41,181 nt of DNA from Maricaulis sp. (GTDB taxonomy: Bacteria; Pseudomonadota; Alphaproteobacteria; Caulobacterales; Maricaulaceae), in the NCBI RefSeq assembly GCF_030149425.1, contig NZ_JASBRQ010000035.1, positions 1 to 41,181 on the forward strand, read 5' to 3'. The position numbers were made by a program, and so were the translations under genes. Each line of letters begins with the position of its first letter. Within the stretch, counting starts at the first letter, position 1. Shown piece by piece: positions 16,372 to 25,580 of this stretch. The notes below the pieces were generated by a model, which worked only from the letters and a program-made list of their open reading frames with translations, did not search any database and had not been told where the DNA came from.

Positions 16372-16986
16372 TCAGGCCGCTTCGTTTTCCGAATCGGATC
16401 CTTCCGACGGCGTCGCATCGGCGTTCTCGGACGATGCCTCGGCAGCGCCCTCATCGCTGGACTGACGCGGGCGGCGCGGGCGGCGGGTGCGACGGCGCGG
16501 GGCGTTTTCCTCACCCTCACCGGCTTCAGCGCTGGGCGCTTCGCCGTCGGAAGCGGCGTCACCTTCCGGGGTTACAACGCCGAGCGGATCGGCGCCATCC
16601 TCGGAGCTCGTATCGGCTTGCGGGGCGTCACCGCCGCGACGGCGATTATTACGGCCACGGCCACGGCCGCGCTCTTCGCGCTGCGGCTGCTGCTCGCCCT
16701 CGCCATCCTCGCCCTGCGCCTCGGTATTCTCGGCGCCGTCTTCGGCTTCCGGATCGCGCTTCGGCTGGTTGGCCTGGACGATGCGAAAATAGTGCTCGGC
16801 GTGCTGGTACAGATTTTCTGCCCGCACCCGGTCGCCCGACGACGTCGCATCGCGCGCCAGGGTCAGGTATTTTTCGTAGATCTGAGAGGCATTGCCGCGG
16901 ATTTTCACTTCCGGGCCATTGCTTTCGTAAGACCGGTTTGCGGGATTACCACCCGATTTCCGACCTCGACCGCGCTGACGCTTCAT
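16372..16986 (-). CDS. DUF4167 domain protein with disordered RNA-binding-like tail
   Basis: Residues about 1-75 form the DUF4167 domain, with a basic start (MKRQRGRGRKSGG), then RSYESNGPEVKIRG and EKYLTLARDATSSGDRVRAENLYQHAEHYFR. The remaining 130 residues are low complexity: acidic stretches alternating with Arg/Gly clusters such as RGRGRGRNNRRRGG and RRRTRRPRRPRQ. This composition suggests RNA or ribosome contact, which is inference. The function is not established. The start at 16986 follows GGAAGA. Its place between prmC and clpB is a recurrent alphaproteobacterial arrangement. The product is 204 residues. Confidence 0.88.
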   Translation of the reverse strand: MKRQRGRGRKSGGNPANRSYESNGPEVKIRGNASQIYEKYLTLARDATSSGDRVRAENLYQHAEHYFRIVQANQPKRDPEAEDGAENTEAQGEDGEGEQQPQREERGRGRGRNNRRRGGDAPQADTSSEDGADPLGVVTPEGDAASDGEAPSAEAGEGEENAPRRRTRRPRRPRQSSDEGAAEASSENADATPSEGSDSENEAA

Positions 16987-17116
16987 CTCGTCTTCCCTGT
17001 GTCCAGCCTGTGTCCAGCTTTCCCGGCTTGCGGACAATTCTCCGCAGCCTCGCTGCCAATGTGCAGATACTCATCTATGCGCCCTGCGCACTGGAGGTGT
17101 TGAATTGGCCGGATCA

Positions 17117-17170
17117 ATCAGGTGGCCTATCCGGCCGCGCTCATCCCCAGAGTGGCGCGATCCACCTGAT
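17117..17170. repeat. Inverted repeat between DUF4167 gene and prmC
   Basis: ATCAGGTGG (17117-17125) and its complement CCACCTGAT (17162-17170) are separated by 36 bases that themselves contain a GGCC-rich core. There is no T-tract, so it is not a standard terminator. It may be an mRNA structure within the prmC-DUF4167 transcript or an operator. Nothing else is seen in this 225-base gap except a tandem CTGTGTCCAG duplication near 16998-17018. Confidence 0.35.
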
Positions 17171-17211
17171 AGCCGGAACCTAGACCGAGACCCCCGGCTT
17201 TCCAAGCCCTT

Positions 17212-18156
17212 TTAGCCGTTTGTGCTTACCACTGCGCCAAAAACGACACGGTCATGCCCGGCCAGATCGCGTTTCACACCGGTCTCGACCAGGCCGGCCT
17301 GATCGAACAAGTCGGCCACCACCTCGCCTTGGTCATATCCGATCTCCACCGCCACCAGTCCACCAGGACGCACAATGCGCACCGCATCCGCCAACAGGGC
17401 GCGGTAATCGCGCAGACCATCCGGCCCGCCATCCAGCGCTCGGCGCGGTTCGAACCGGCGCACTTCCGGAGCCAGTTCGCGCCAGACATCGGTGCGGATA
17501 TAGGGCGGATTGGAGACCAGGATATCCACGCTTTCAGGAGCCAGGGCGGCGCCCCAGCTGCCCTCGACAAAGTGCGCCCGGTCATCCAGCCCGCAACGGC
17601 GTGCATTCTGGCCGGCAACGTCCAGCGCGGCCGCGCTGATATCGACACCGGTGCCGGTCCATTGCGTCCGTTCACTGAGCAGAGCCAACAAAAGCGCCCC
17701 CGAACCCGTGCCGAGATCGGCCAGATTCGCCACCGCAGGCCCGCACTTTTCCAACACCAACTCCACCAAAGTCTCACTGTCAGCACGCGGAGTGAGCACG
17801 TCTTCGGTGACCTGCAGGTCCAGGGTCCAGAAGGGCTGGCTGCCCAGGACTTGCGACAACGGCCGGCGATCCAGTCGCTGCCAGGCGAGATCCGCGAGCC
17901 AGCTCATCTGCTGCCAGGAACACAGCGCCGGGTCGGCGACAGCGTCGGCATAGCTGGCCGGGGCGAGGACATGGGCGAGCAGGAAACGGGTATCGCTGCC
18001 GGCCTCTTCAATCCCGGCCGCGCTAAGGCGTTCGATCAGATCCGCCCGTATTTGCGGCAAGGACAGGCCGGCCCAGGCATCACGCAAGGGCTTGGACGCG
18101 CTGGCTTCAAACACCGTGCGGGCGTCGGCTACCATTTTCTCGAACGGGTCGGACAT
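17212..18156 (-). CDS. prmC: Release factor glutamine methyltransferase PrmC
   Basis: PrmC methylates the glutamine of the GGQ motif of release factors using S-adenosylmethionine. The 314-residue product has the N-terminal helical substrate-binding domain (about 30-110), the SAM-binding loop DLGTGSG at 147-153 and the catalytic NPPY at 216-219. The first 30 residues precede the usual start of the family, but no other good start codon is available except M8. It lies 65 bases after prfA, whose product is its substrate, so the pair is probably one transcript. Confidence 0.93.
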   Translation of the reverse strand: MSDPFEKMVADARTVFEASASKPLRDAWAGLSLPQIRADLIERLSAAGIEEAGSDTRFLLAHVLAPASYADAVADPALCSWQQMSWLADLAWQRLDRRPLSQVLGSQPFWTLDLQVTEDVLTPRADSETLVELVLEKCGPAVANLADLGTGSGALLLALLSERTQWTGTGVDISAAALDVAGQNARRCGLDDRAHFVEGSWGAALAPESVDILVSNPPYIRTDVWRELAPEVRRFEPRRALDGGPDGLRDYRALLADAVRIVRPGGLVAVEIGYDQGEVVADLFDQAGLVETGVKRDLAGHDRVVFGAVVSTNG

Positions 18157-18221
18157 GGAGTGGGTATAGCGGTGGCCAGCGGTCTGGGCGAGAGGGGCGT
18201 GGCTTACGGCTTCGCCGCGCC

Positions 18222-19292
18222 CTAGCCTTCTTCCAGCGCAGCGAGGCGCGAGGCCTGGTCTTCGGCGATCAGCGCCTGGATGACCTCGTCCAGCTCATCA
18301 CCGGCAACAATGCTTTCAAGCTTGTAGAGCGTCAGATTGATGCGGTGGTCGGAGACCCGGCCCTGGGGGTAGTTATAGGTGCGGATGCGCTCGGAGCGGT
18401 CACCGGACCCGATCTGACCCTTGCGTTCCGCCGCGCGTTCAGCGGCCGCCGCCTCACGCTTCATGTCGTAGAGCTTGGCCGCCAGCAGCTCCTGCGCCTT
18501 GGCGCGGTTCTGGTGCTGGGACTTCTCAGCGCAGACAACCATGATCCCGGTCGGGATATGGGTCATGCGCACAGCCGATTCGGTCTTGTTGACGTGCTGG
18601 CCGCCGGCGCCGGAGGCACGCATCGTGTCGACGCGGACATCACTCATGTCCAGCCCGGCCTCGATCGCATCGGGCTTGGGCATGATGGCGACGGTGGCGG
18701 CGGAGGTATGGATACGCCCCTGGCTTTCCGTTGCCGGAACGCGCTGCACCCGGTGCACGCCGCTTTCAAACTTCATGCGCCCGAACACGCCATTACCGGA
18801 GACCGAGGCGATGACTTCCTTATAGCCGCCATGCTCGCCTTCAGAGGCACTGTCGAGCTCCCAGCTCCAGCCCCGCAGCTGGGCGTAGCGCTGATACATG
18901 CGGTAAAGATCGCCGGCAAAGAGTGCGGCTTCATCCCCGCCGGTACCGGCCCGGATCTCGATCAGGGCGTCGGCGCTGTCATCCTTGTCCTTGGGCAGGA
19001 GAAGGAGCGACATCTCGTGCTCGAGCCCCGGCAGGCGCTCCTTGAGCTCGTAGAATTCGTCCTTGGCCATCTCGGCCATTTCCGCATCGTCGGAATTCAT
19101 CATCTCCTCGAGATCGAGGAGTTCCTGGCGCGCCGCCTTGAGCTCGGAGGCCTTGTCGGCGACCGGTTTGAGCTCGGCGTGCTCCTTGGACAGTTTGACG
19201 ATTTCATCCGCGTCGGCGGCAGCGCCGAGACGGGCTTCGACCTGGTCGAAACGGTCGATGACTTGTTCGAGGCGGGCTTCAGGTGCGTGCAT
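18222..19292 (-). CDS. prfA: Peptide chain release factor 1
   Basis: RF1 reads UAA and UAG and triggers hydrolysis of peptidyl-tRNA. The 356-residue protein has the codon-recognition tripeptide PAT at 186-188 (which marks RF1 rather than RF2) and the catalytic GGQ at 230-232 in [12 protein letters not shown]. Length is normal. It is followed by prmC, which modifies Q232. A MAPEG protein gene lies 48 bases upstream on the same strand. Confidence 0.97.
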   Translation of the reverse strand: MHAPEARLEQVIDRFDQVEARLGAAADADEIVKLSKEHAELKPVADKASELKAARQELLDLEEMMNSDDAEMAEMAKDEFYELKERLPGLEHEMSLLLLPKDKDDSADALIEIRAGTGGDEAALFAGDLYRMYQRYAQLRGWSWELDSASEGEHGGYKEVIASVSGNGVFGRMKFESGVHRVQRVPATESQGRIHTSAATVAIMPKPDAIEAGLDMSDVRVDTMRASGAGGQHVNKTESAVRMTHIPTGIMVVCAEKSQHQNRAKAQELLAAKLYDMKREAAAAERAAERKGQIGSGDRSERIRTYNYPQGRVSDHRINLTLYKLESIVAGDELDEVIQALIAEDQASRLAALEEG

Positions 19293-19340
19293 ATGCCTGA
19301 CCTATCACCCGCCGCGAACCTTGAAAATGCCTGAGCGCTG

Positions 19341-19754
19341 CTAGCCCAGCGCCAGCGCCGACTTCACCGCCAGCACGATCAGCACGATCGAGGACAGGGC
19401 GAAGACGCCGAAGCGCGCCGGGATGAAATTCCACAGGGCCTGGATCAGGCTGTGGATGATGCGCAGGGCGACATAGCCCCAGGCCAGCTGAATAGCGAGC
19501 GTGTCGGCCTGGCCGGCGAGCTGGATGTAGAAAACCAGCGCGTAGAAAATCACCGGCTGTTCGTGCAGGTGGTTGTAATTGTCCGCGATGCGGCTGACCT
19601 CACGCGGCAGCACATCCATTTCGGACTTGGATTTCATCTTGGCGGCATTGATGCCCGCCTTCTGCATCGCCGGAATACGCGTCGCGTACATCCACAGATA
19701 CATGATCATGGTCCAGATGATCAGCGCCAGAACCGGCGTCAAAATCGACGACAT
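19341..19754 (-). CDS. MAPEG family membrane protein
   Basis: The 137-residue integral membrane protein has about four hydrophobic segments (residues 5-24, 66-82, 88-108 and 114-135). It carries the MAPEG-type pattern of a polar loop after the first helix and a conserved NYNHLHEQPVIFYAL, close to the ExP...N region of the superfamily. Relatives include membrane glutathione transferases, but bacterial members of this type are functionally uncharacterised. GGGGAGGA precedes the ATG. It may be co-transcribed with prfA downstream, which is likely incidental. Confidence 0.85.
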   Translation of the reverse strand: MSSILTPVLALIIWTMIMYLWMYATRIPAMQKAGINAAKMKSKSEMDVLPREVSRIADNYNHLHEQPVIFYALVFYIQLAGQADTLAIQLAWGYVALRIIHSLIQALWNFIPARFGVFALSSIVLIVLAVKSALALG

Positions 19755-19847
19755 AGCGTCCTCCCCTTCTAATCGGCAGGGACGCTAGGGTGTTTCGGGG
19801 AGTTGTGGCGAGGCTTTTCTATTGCCGCCCGGGACCTGTGAAGACGC

Positions 19848-20429
19848 TCAGGTCTGCTGCGTCTTGAGGCGAACATCGGCTTCCGGGGCCTGATAGCGCT
19901 CGAAGGCACTGAGCAAACTCTCGGCCCGGTCGGAGACCTGCAGCGCATTATGGTGCGAGCGCTGCAGGAAGCCCTGACCGGTCATTTCCTCCAGGAAAGC
20001 CACCAGGTGGGCGTAATAGCCGTCGACATCGAGCAGGCCGACGGGTTTTGCATGCTGGCCCAGCTGACCCCAGGTCCAGATCTCGAACAATTCCTCCATC
20101 GTCCCGATACCGCCGGGCAAGGCGATAAAGGCGTCGGAGAGTTTTTCCATCTTGGCCTTGCGGGCATGCATGGACTGCACGACATGCAGATCGCTCAACC
20201 CCATATGAGCCACTTCTTTGACGGCCATGAATTGCGGGATGACCCCGATCACCCTGCCGCCGGCCGCGAGCGCCGCATCGGCGACCTCACCCATCAGCCC
20301 GACCCGGCCACCGCCATAAACCAGTGTCAGCTCCCGTTCGGCCAGGAGCCGGCCGACATGCCGCGCCGCATCAACAAAGGCCGGGTTCTCGCCCGGATTG
20401 GAGCCGCAATAAACACAGACAGATTTCAC
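19848..20429 (-). CDS. LOG family protein (cytokinin riboside 5'-monophosphate phosphoribohydrolase-like)
   Basis: The 193-residue Rossmann-like protein has the two family signatures: YGGGRVGLMG (about 39-48) and PGGIGTMEE. The N-terminal KSVCVYCGSNPG is also typical. LOG enzymes cleave the N-glycosidic bond of nucleoside 5'-monophosphates such as AMP; cytokinin activation is known in plants and some bacteria. The real substrate in this organism is unknown. It lies 27 bases after the threonine aldolase-like gene and is probably in the same transcript. Confidence 0.9.
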   Translation of the reverse strand: MKSVCVYCGSNPGENPAFVDAARHVGRLLAERELTLVYGGGRVGLMGEVADAALAAGGRVIGVIPQFMAVKEVAHMGLSDLHVVQSMHARKAKMEKLSDAFIALPGGIGTMEELFEIWTWGQLGQHAKPVGLLDVDGYYAHLVAFLEEMTGQGFLQRSHHNALQVSDRAESLLSAFERYQAPEADVRLKTQQT

Positions 20430-20456
20430 ATCGGCCTCCTCTTATCAGCCTGTTTC

Positions 20457-21545
20457 TTAGCTAGCCCGGGCGATCTGGTCAGCCAGGTGTTTCACTGCGG
20501 CGAGCAAGACCTCATCCCGGGCCAGCTGGGCGCACTCCCCGACGGTAATCTCCAGCACTACCGACCGGCCGCCCTCGAGATCCCAGACATTATTGCCCAG
20601 CCAGACACCGTGGACACGGGCGACATCATCTCGCGCTTCCCGCGCCATGTCGCCAGTACAATCGAGACGCAGATTGATCATGTTGGTGTGCGCCGGGCTC
20701 GGCTCCACGGTGATGCCTTCAATGCCTGAAAACAGCTTCGACAGGGCGCAGGCCCGGGCCACAAAGCCGGGCATTTGCGCCAACCGCTTGTCCAGCAATC
20801 GCAGGGCGTCGGGCACAGCGGGCCAGGGCGCGACCAGCGCGCCTCCCATGCGTACCCGCCAGATCCGCGCTTGCCGGATGAAATCCGCAGAGCCGGCCAG
20901 CACTGCCCCGATCGGCGCCCCGATATCCTTGTAGAGCGAGACATAGAGCGAGGAAAAACCCTCGGCGATCTCGGCGTAGCTGCGATTGCCGTAGAAGGGC
21001 CGGCAGGACCAGAGCCTGGCACCGTCCATGTGCAGCGCCAGCCCCAACCCGGCTGCGCGTGCCTTGAGCGCCTGCAACGCCTCCCAGTCCGGCAAGGCGC
21101 CGCCATCATGGCGCTGCGGCAGCTCGACAAAGGCGCAGGCCGCATCCGCGCTCAGATCCTCCGCCTGTAATGGCTTGCCCCAGCGACCGATCTGCCGGGG
21201 GTCGAGATGGTGCAGATGGCGCGGGCCGCCCTCCTCGTGCAGTTCGAGGTGGGAACTGGGATGAAGCAGGATCGTGCGTGAGCCCGTGCGTTCGGCATGA
21301 ATTTGCGCCGCCGCGCACTGGGCCATCACCCCGGTGGGGAACCAGGCCGCGGCCTCCATGCCGGTCAGCTCAGCGATTTTGCCTTCCAGGCGCTGCGCGG
21401 CCGGGCCGGCAAGTGAGGCGTCGTCATTAAGCCCTTCGGCCTCCATGAATTCAGCCACCGCCCGCATGCGCCCGGCCGGTGTATCCGCCGGGTGGTAGGG
21501 GTAAGCCAGATCGACCGTGCAGGCGCGGCGCAGCGGGTTGGTCAT
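20457..21545 (-). CDS. Threonine aldolase-like PLP enzyme
   Basis: This is a fold-type I PLP enzyme of the beta-eliminating lyase/threonine aldolase family, which typically splits threonine to glycine and acetaldehyde. The PLP-contacting aspartate is D174 in HMDGARLW and the Schiff-base lysine is K206 in SLYKDIGAP. FPTGVMAQ near residue 69 holds the phosphate. At 362 residues it is slightly longer than most. The start overlaps the stop of the upstream ArsC/Spx-like gene as ATGA (21545-21542). Substrate preference cannot be told from sequence. Confidence 0.9.
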   Translation of the reverse strand: MTNPLRRACTVDLAYPYHPADTPAGRMRAVAEFMEAEGLNDDASLAGPAAQRLEGKIAELTGMEAAAWFPTGVMAQCAAAQIHAERTGSRTILLHPSSHLELHEEGGPRHLHHLDPRQIGRWGKPLQAEDLSADAACAFVELPQRHDGGALPDWEALQALKARAAGLGLALHMDGARLWSCRPFYGNRSYAEIAEGFSSLYVSLYKDIGAPIGAVLAGSADFIRQARIWRVRMGGALVAPWPAVPDALRLLDKRLAQMPGFVARACALSKLFSGIEGITVEPSPAHTNMINLRLDCTGDMAREARDDVARVHGVWLGNNVWDLEGGRSVVLEITVGECAQLARDEVLLAAVKHLADQIARAS

Positions 21546-21883
21546 GGCTGACAGGCCGCCAGAACCTTGTCCGACCAGCCGGCAAACACCTGCTCGCCGG
21601 TTTCCACCACCGGACGCTTGATGAGGGTCGGGTTTTCCGCCAGCAGGCCGGCCGGATCGCTCTCGGCGCGGGCCCGCTGTACCTCATCGAGACCGCGCCA
21701 GGTGGTCGAGCGCGTATTGACCAGGGCCTTGGCGCCGGCCTTGTCGAGCCAGAGCGGGAGCCGGGCGGGAAGATCCGCCTCAGCGCGGATATCGACAAAG
21801 TCATAGGCGATGCCGGCAGCGTCGAGCGCCTTCATCGCTTTCTTGCAGCCATCGCAGTTTTTCAGGCCGAACAGCTTGGTCAT
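21542..21883 (-). CDS. ArsC/Spx family thioredoxin-fold protein, YffB type
   Basis: The 113-residue product begins MTKLFGLKNCDGCKKAMKAL, with a CxxC (C10, C13) in the thioredoxin-fold active-site position, and carries the ArsC-like RPVVETG near the C terminus. The KNCD..KKA pattern points to the YffB/ArsC-like group, whose members may reduce disulfides; arsenate reduction is not implied. An upstream TTG at 21946 would extend it through the terminator sequence, which is unlikely. It is translationally coupled to the downstream threonine aldolase-like gene. Confidence 0.88.
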   Translation of the reverse strand: MTKLFGLKNCDGCKKAMKALDAAGIAYDFVDIRAEADLPARLPLWLDKAGAKALVNTRSTTWRGLDEVQRARAESDPAGLLAENPTLIKRPVVETGEQVFAGWSDKVLAACQP

Positions 21884-21905
21884 GGGCGCTCCGTTGCGGG
21901 AATCA

Positions 21906-21937
21906 AAAGGGAGCGGAACTAGGCCCGCTCCCTTTCT
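21906..21937 (-). terminator. Terminator after the ABC/M1 operon
   Basis: A perfect 11-base stem (AAAGGGAGCGG at 21906-21916 with CCGCTCCCTTT at 21925-21935), with T residues on the minus-strand exit. It lies 27 bases beyond the permease/peptidase stop and just upstream of the ArsC-like gene. Confidence 0.9.
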
Positions 21938-21963
21938 CGATTTCAAGCCTTCCGGCGGGTGAT

Positions 21964-24900
21964 CTACTGGATCGTCACGCGCGAAAGATTGTCGTCCGAA
22001 TTACGATCGACCAGCTTGTTATAGGGGTCGATGCCGACATATTGCGGCTCTTCGTCGACGGTGAATTCGAAACGCATCGTGGTCTCATTGACCTGGTGCT
22101 TGTCCATGTAGAGCACGTGGTCAGAGCCGGAGATCGCGCCTTCGAGATCGCGATTGAAGACGCCGATATCGATCATGTAATCGATCGGCTCTTCGGTTTG
22201 CTGGCCTTCACCATCGGCGGAGAATTTACGCGCCTCCACCTCGATGGCGACATCCCAGCGGCCGTCTTCACGCTCGCTCGCCGTCGCCTCGGTGACCTGC
22301 AGGTCGAACAGCACGATCCGCTCGAAGAAATCGTGGATCATGGTCTCCCATTCCGGACCGGCTTCCTCACGCAGGATATTCAGGAAATCCAGCGTGGTGG
22401 CGTAAGGTTCAGAGGAGAAGGCCCGGTCATCGATCAGGCGGCGCATGGCGCGGTTGACCGTTTCCTCGCCGAGATAGTCCTGCAGCGCATACATGATCAC
22501 TGAACCCTTGCGGTAGTGGATGTATTGCTGGTTCTCGACCCGGTAGAGCGGCTGCTCCTCGATGGCCTCGGAACCGCGACCGCCGAGATAGCGGTCGAGC
22601 TCGTATTTGAGGAAGCGGCGCATGGCATCCTCGCCATACTCCTCACGCATCACCATCAGGGCGGAATACTGGGCGAAGGTCTCGATCAGCATGGTGCCAC
22701 CCTGGACATTGGCCGCCATCACCTGGTGCGCCCACCACTGGTGCGCCGCTTCGTGCGCGGTGACGTAGTAGACATAGTCGATATCGTCCGGGTCACGCAG
22801 GTCACCAATGAAACCAATACCCTCCGAGTACGGGATCGTATTCGGGAAAGCCTGGGCGAAGCTCTGATAGGCCGGGAATTCCAGAATGCGGAACTGGCGG
22901 TACTGGTAGGGGCTCAGATTCTCCGAGAAGTAAGCCAGCGAATCCGCCGAGGCCTCCAGCATGCGTTCGACATTCCAGTGGTGCGGCTCGTGATAGAAGA
23001 CCTGGAGATTGACCCCGTCCACTTCACGTTCCGCCACGCTGTAGTCCGCCGACATCCACGAGTAGAAGTTCAGGATCGGACGATCCATCACATACTCGAA
23101 ATAGCGGCGGCCACCCTCTTCCCATTCCCGCTCGAGATAACCCGGCGCAATAGCGATCTGGTCGCTACTGGTCGAGACAATCGAGCGGAAAGTGACGTAG
23201 TCGGCATTGGAGATACCATTCTCGAAATGCCGGTGTTCGTCTTCCAGCGGGAAGGCCCGTTCAACCGGTTCCAGATCTTGCTGCCGCCGCTGCGACCGGT
23301 CGGTCAGGCGCAGATTGGTATTGATCCCCATGACCGGCATGGACTGGAAATTGTTGAAGAAGGTGCCGTTGTAATTGGTCGTGGTGACATTGCCGGAATT
23401 ACGGAAACCCGGATTGCCGTTTTCGACCGAGAAGTCATAGACGAGGCTCTCACCCGGCTGCAGCGGCTGATCCAGCTCGAAGCTGTAGAGCAGGAAACGC
23501 TCGTCCTCACTCGCCAGGGTCGCGCCGGAGAGTGCGTGCGAGAGCACATCCGTACCCTGCCCGTATGAGATCCACACCGTCTCGATGGCGACATCGGTCT
23601 TGTTCTGGACCGTATACTGGCCAGTGGCCGTATAGCGGCGCTCATCGGGATAGATGTCGACCTCATAGGCGGTATCGGTGACGGTCGGCTGCGGCTCATC
23701 AACAAGATGCCAATAGGTCCGCTCATACTCCGCTGCGAGCGCACGCTGGTCCGGTCCCGAGATATACTCATTGCGGATATTGGTGTTGTAGAAAATCCAG
23801 CTTCCCGTCGCACCGGCGCCCACCAGGGCGACCAGCGCCAGGCTGGCCGTCGCCGGGGTGAAACCGACGAAGAGACGGCGCAGACGCGTCGTAATCGGCG
23901 TCAGCGCTCCGCGCGACCAGAGCTGATAGGCCAGGACCATCAGCAACAGCGCCCAGAACGACCAGTAAAGCGAGAACCAGAGCGAAATGCCCAGGAAATG
24001 GCCATACCCGTTCATGTCGGAATACGGCGCACCTGGTGCTGAACCGTACTGGTAGAGATTATGGTCGAAGCCCATCTGGCTGGCGACCAGCGAGAAGACA
24101 AAGAAGACCAGCATCGCCGCCATGCCGAGCCAGCGGTTGTTCATCAGCACCTGAAGGAAGATCGCCAGCGCCGCCAGCAAGGCTGCCGGCAGAATGATCT
24201 CCATGATCGCGCGGATCGTGTACTGGTCGAACTCAAACACGGTGTAGCCCATGATCAGCTGCGACACCGCAGCAGCGATAACCGCGACCAGGGCCAGGGA
24301 GACAATCACCACCATCATCGCCAGGAATTTCGAGGTGATGAAAACCCAGCTCGCGGTTGGCGTTGAATCGGTGATCTCGTTGAAGCGGAAGCGGCGTTCG
24401 CGCCACATCAGCTCGGCGGCATAATAGATCACGATGATAATCGGGATGATCGAATACGCCCCGGCGATGATATCCATCATCACCCGCGTGACCGGATAAT
24501 TATCCGTGCCATAGAGCCCGTTGGCGAAGAAGAAGCCCGGCACGGTGTTGAACAGGCCAAAGGCCAGGATCACCCAGAAGGCCACATTTAGGACCACACC
24601 TTTCACCTCGAAGCTGAGGCGGGCGAAGAATTGCTGCCGGGTGGATGCCCCGTTCAGGACCGGCGTCATGCGCGGCAGGTCGAGATCGGAAATCGCGCTT
24701 TTCGGCCCCGTGCTGGTCTGCGCCTTGCTCTTCTTGGACGCACCGGCCGAGCCACCCTTGCGGAAGCGGAAAGTCGCCAGGTTGATCGCCAGAAGGGCAA
24801 GCCCGACACCGATCCAGATGAAACGGTTGGCCATGTACAGGCCTTCAAACGGGATCACCTGGGAATTGGCCTCGAAGGCGGTCCAATACCGCGTCACCTC

Positions 24901-25551
24901 GGCAAAAGTGTTGAAGCCGAACGGATCGATCAGGGCCAGTTCATCACGCAATTCCGGTTCCTGACCGGCAATGGCGCTGCCGACGAAATACAGAACCAGA
25001 AGGCCCAGGAAGGCGACCCAGACGAAGATCTGCGAACGGGTGAAGTTGGCCACGGTGAACAATACCGTGCCCACGACCCACATATTCACCAGGCCGAGCG
25101 AGGCGTAGAGATACAGATACCAGCCCAGATTGGTCGGCCCGATCAATTCCTGGTCAAGCCAGGGCATCCATGAGCCGAGCAGGAAGGCCAGGGGCACCGA
25201 GATAAAGCACAGCGCCGTGGCGACGAAACCGCCGATAAAGCGGCCGAGAACAAAATCGAATTCCTTCACCGGGCGGGAGAAGAAAAGTTCCTCGGTCTTG
25301 AAACTCCGGTCGCGGATCACGCCGGAGGACAGGAATGCCGCCGGGATCAATCCGCCGATCAGCGAGAAGATGGCGATATTGATCGTCAGTGCATTGGGCG
25401 AGTTGATATTGGTGGCGCCACCGCCACCGACCTGGACATTGTCGATGGTGACACCGGCGAATACCAGCAGGAAGAAGATTGCGAAGACCGCGATGAATAC
25501 GGGTGAGAAGAGCTGATAGCGCACCTCGAACCCGGCAATTTTGGAGAGCAT
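21964..25551 (-). CDS. ABC-2 permease fused to M1 family aminopeptidase
   Basis: This is a single 1195-residue protein. Residues 1 to about 570 hold two ABC-2-like permease units, each with about six membrane segments; the second begins near FFARLSFEVKGVVLNVAFWV. A last helix leads to an extracytoplasmic region with a beta-rich M1 N-terminal domain (about 610-850) and a zinc peptidase domain. Zinc ligands are H933, H937 (HEAAH) and E957. The gap between H937 and E957 is 19 residues instead of the usual 18, and PYSEG stands in place of the GAMEN exopeptidase motif. QYIHYRKGSVIMYAL carries the probable catalytic tyrosine. AAAGGAGC precedes the ATG. The partner ATPase gene lies 29 bases upstream. 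The substrate is unknown. Confidence 0.93.
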   Translation of the reverse strand: MLSKIAGFEVRYQLFSPVFIAVFAIFFLLVFAGVTIDNVQVGGGGATNINSPNALTINIAIFSLIGGLIPAAFLSSGVIRDRSFKTEELFFSRPVKEFDFVLGRFIGGFVATALCFISVPLAFLLGSWMPWLDQELIGPTNLGWYLYLYASLGLVNMWVVGTVLFTVANFTRSQIFVWVAFLGLLVLYFVGSAIAGQEPELRDELALIDPFGFNTFAEVTRYWTAFEANSQVIPFEGLYMANRFIWIGVGLALLAINLATFRFRKGGSAGASKKSKAQTSTGPKSAISDLDLPRMTPVLNGASTRQQFFARLSFEVKGVVLNVAFWVILAFGLFNTVPGFFFANGLYGTDNYPVTRVMMDIIAGAYSIIPIIIVIYYAAELMWRERRFRFNEITDSTPTASWVFITSKFLAMMVVIVSLALVAVIAAAVSQLIMGYTVFEFDQYTIRAIMEIILPAALLAALAIFLQVLMNNRWLGMAAMLVFFVFSLVASQMGFDHNLYQYGSAPGAPYSDMNGYGHFLGISLWFSLYWSFWALLLMVLAYQLWSRGALTPITTRLRRLFVGFTPATASLALVALVGAGATGSWIFYNTNIRNEYISGPDQRALAAEYERTYWHLVDEPQPTVTDTAYEVDIYPDERRYTATGQYTVQNKTDVAIETVWISYGQGTDVLSHALSGATLASEDERFLLYSFELDQPLQPGESLVYDFSVENGNPGFRNSGNVTTTNYNGTFFNNFQSMPVMGINTNLRLTDRSQRRQQDLEPVERAFPLEDEHRHFENGISNADYVTFRSIVSTSSDQIAIAPGYLEREWEEGGRRYFEYVMDRPILNFYSWMSADYSVAEREVDGVNLQVFYHEPHHWNVERMLEASADSLAYFSENLSPYQYRQFRILEFPAYQSFAQAFPNTIPYSEGIGFIGDLRDPDDIDYVYYVTAHEAAHQWWAHQVMAANVQGGTMLIETFAQYSALMVMREEYGEDAMRRFLKYELDRYLGGRGSEAIEEQPLYRVENQQYIHYRKGSVIMYALQDYLGEETVNRAMRRLIDDRAFSSEPYATTLDFLNILREEAGPEWETMIHDFFERIVLFDLQVTEATASEREDGRWDVAIEVEARKFSADGEGQQTEEPIDYMIDIGVFNRDLEGAISGSDHVLYMDKHQVNETTMRFEFTVDEEPQYVGIDPYNKLVDRNSDDNLSRVTIQ

Positions 25552-25580
25552 GACGTGCTCCTTTCTGTCGGGTTGGAGGA

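Noticed and set aside
16998..17018. Tandem CTGTGTCCAG duplication as a mobile-element footprint
   Set aside because: Only two short adjacent copies, with no terminal inverted repeats or transposase; more likely local slippage.
22516..23568. A 350-codon open frame antisense to the M1 peptidase region
   Set aside because: It overlaps the conserved zinc-site region on the other strand and has no domain features of its own.
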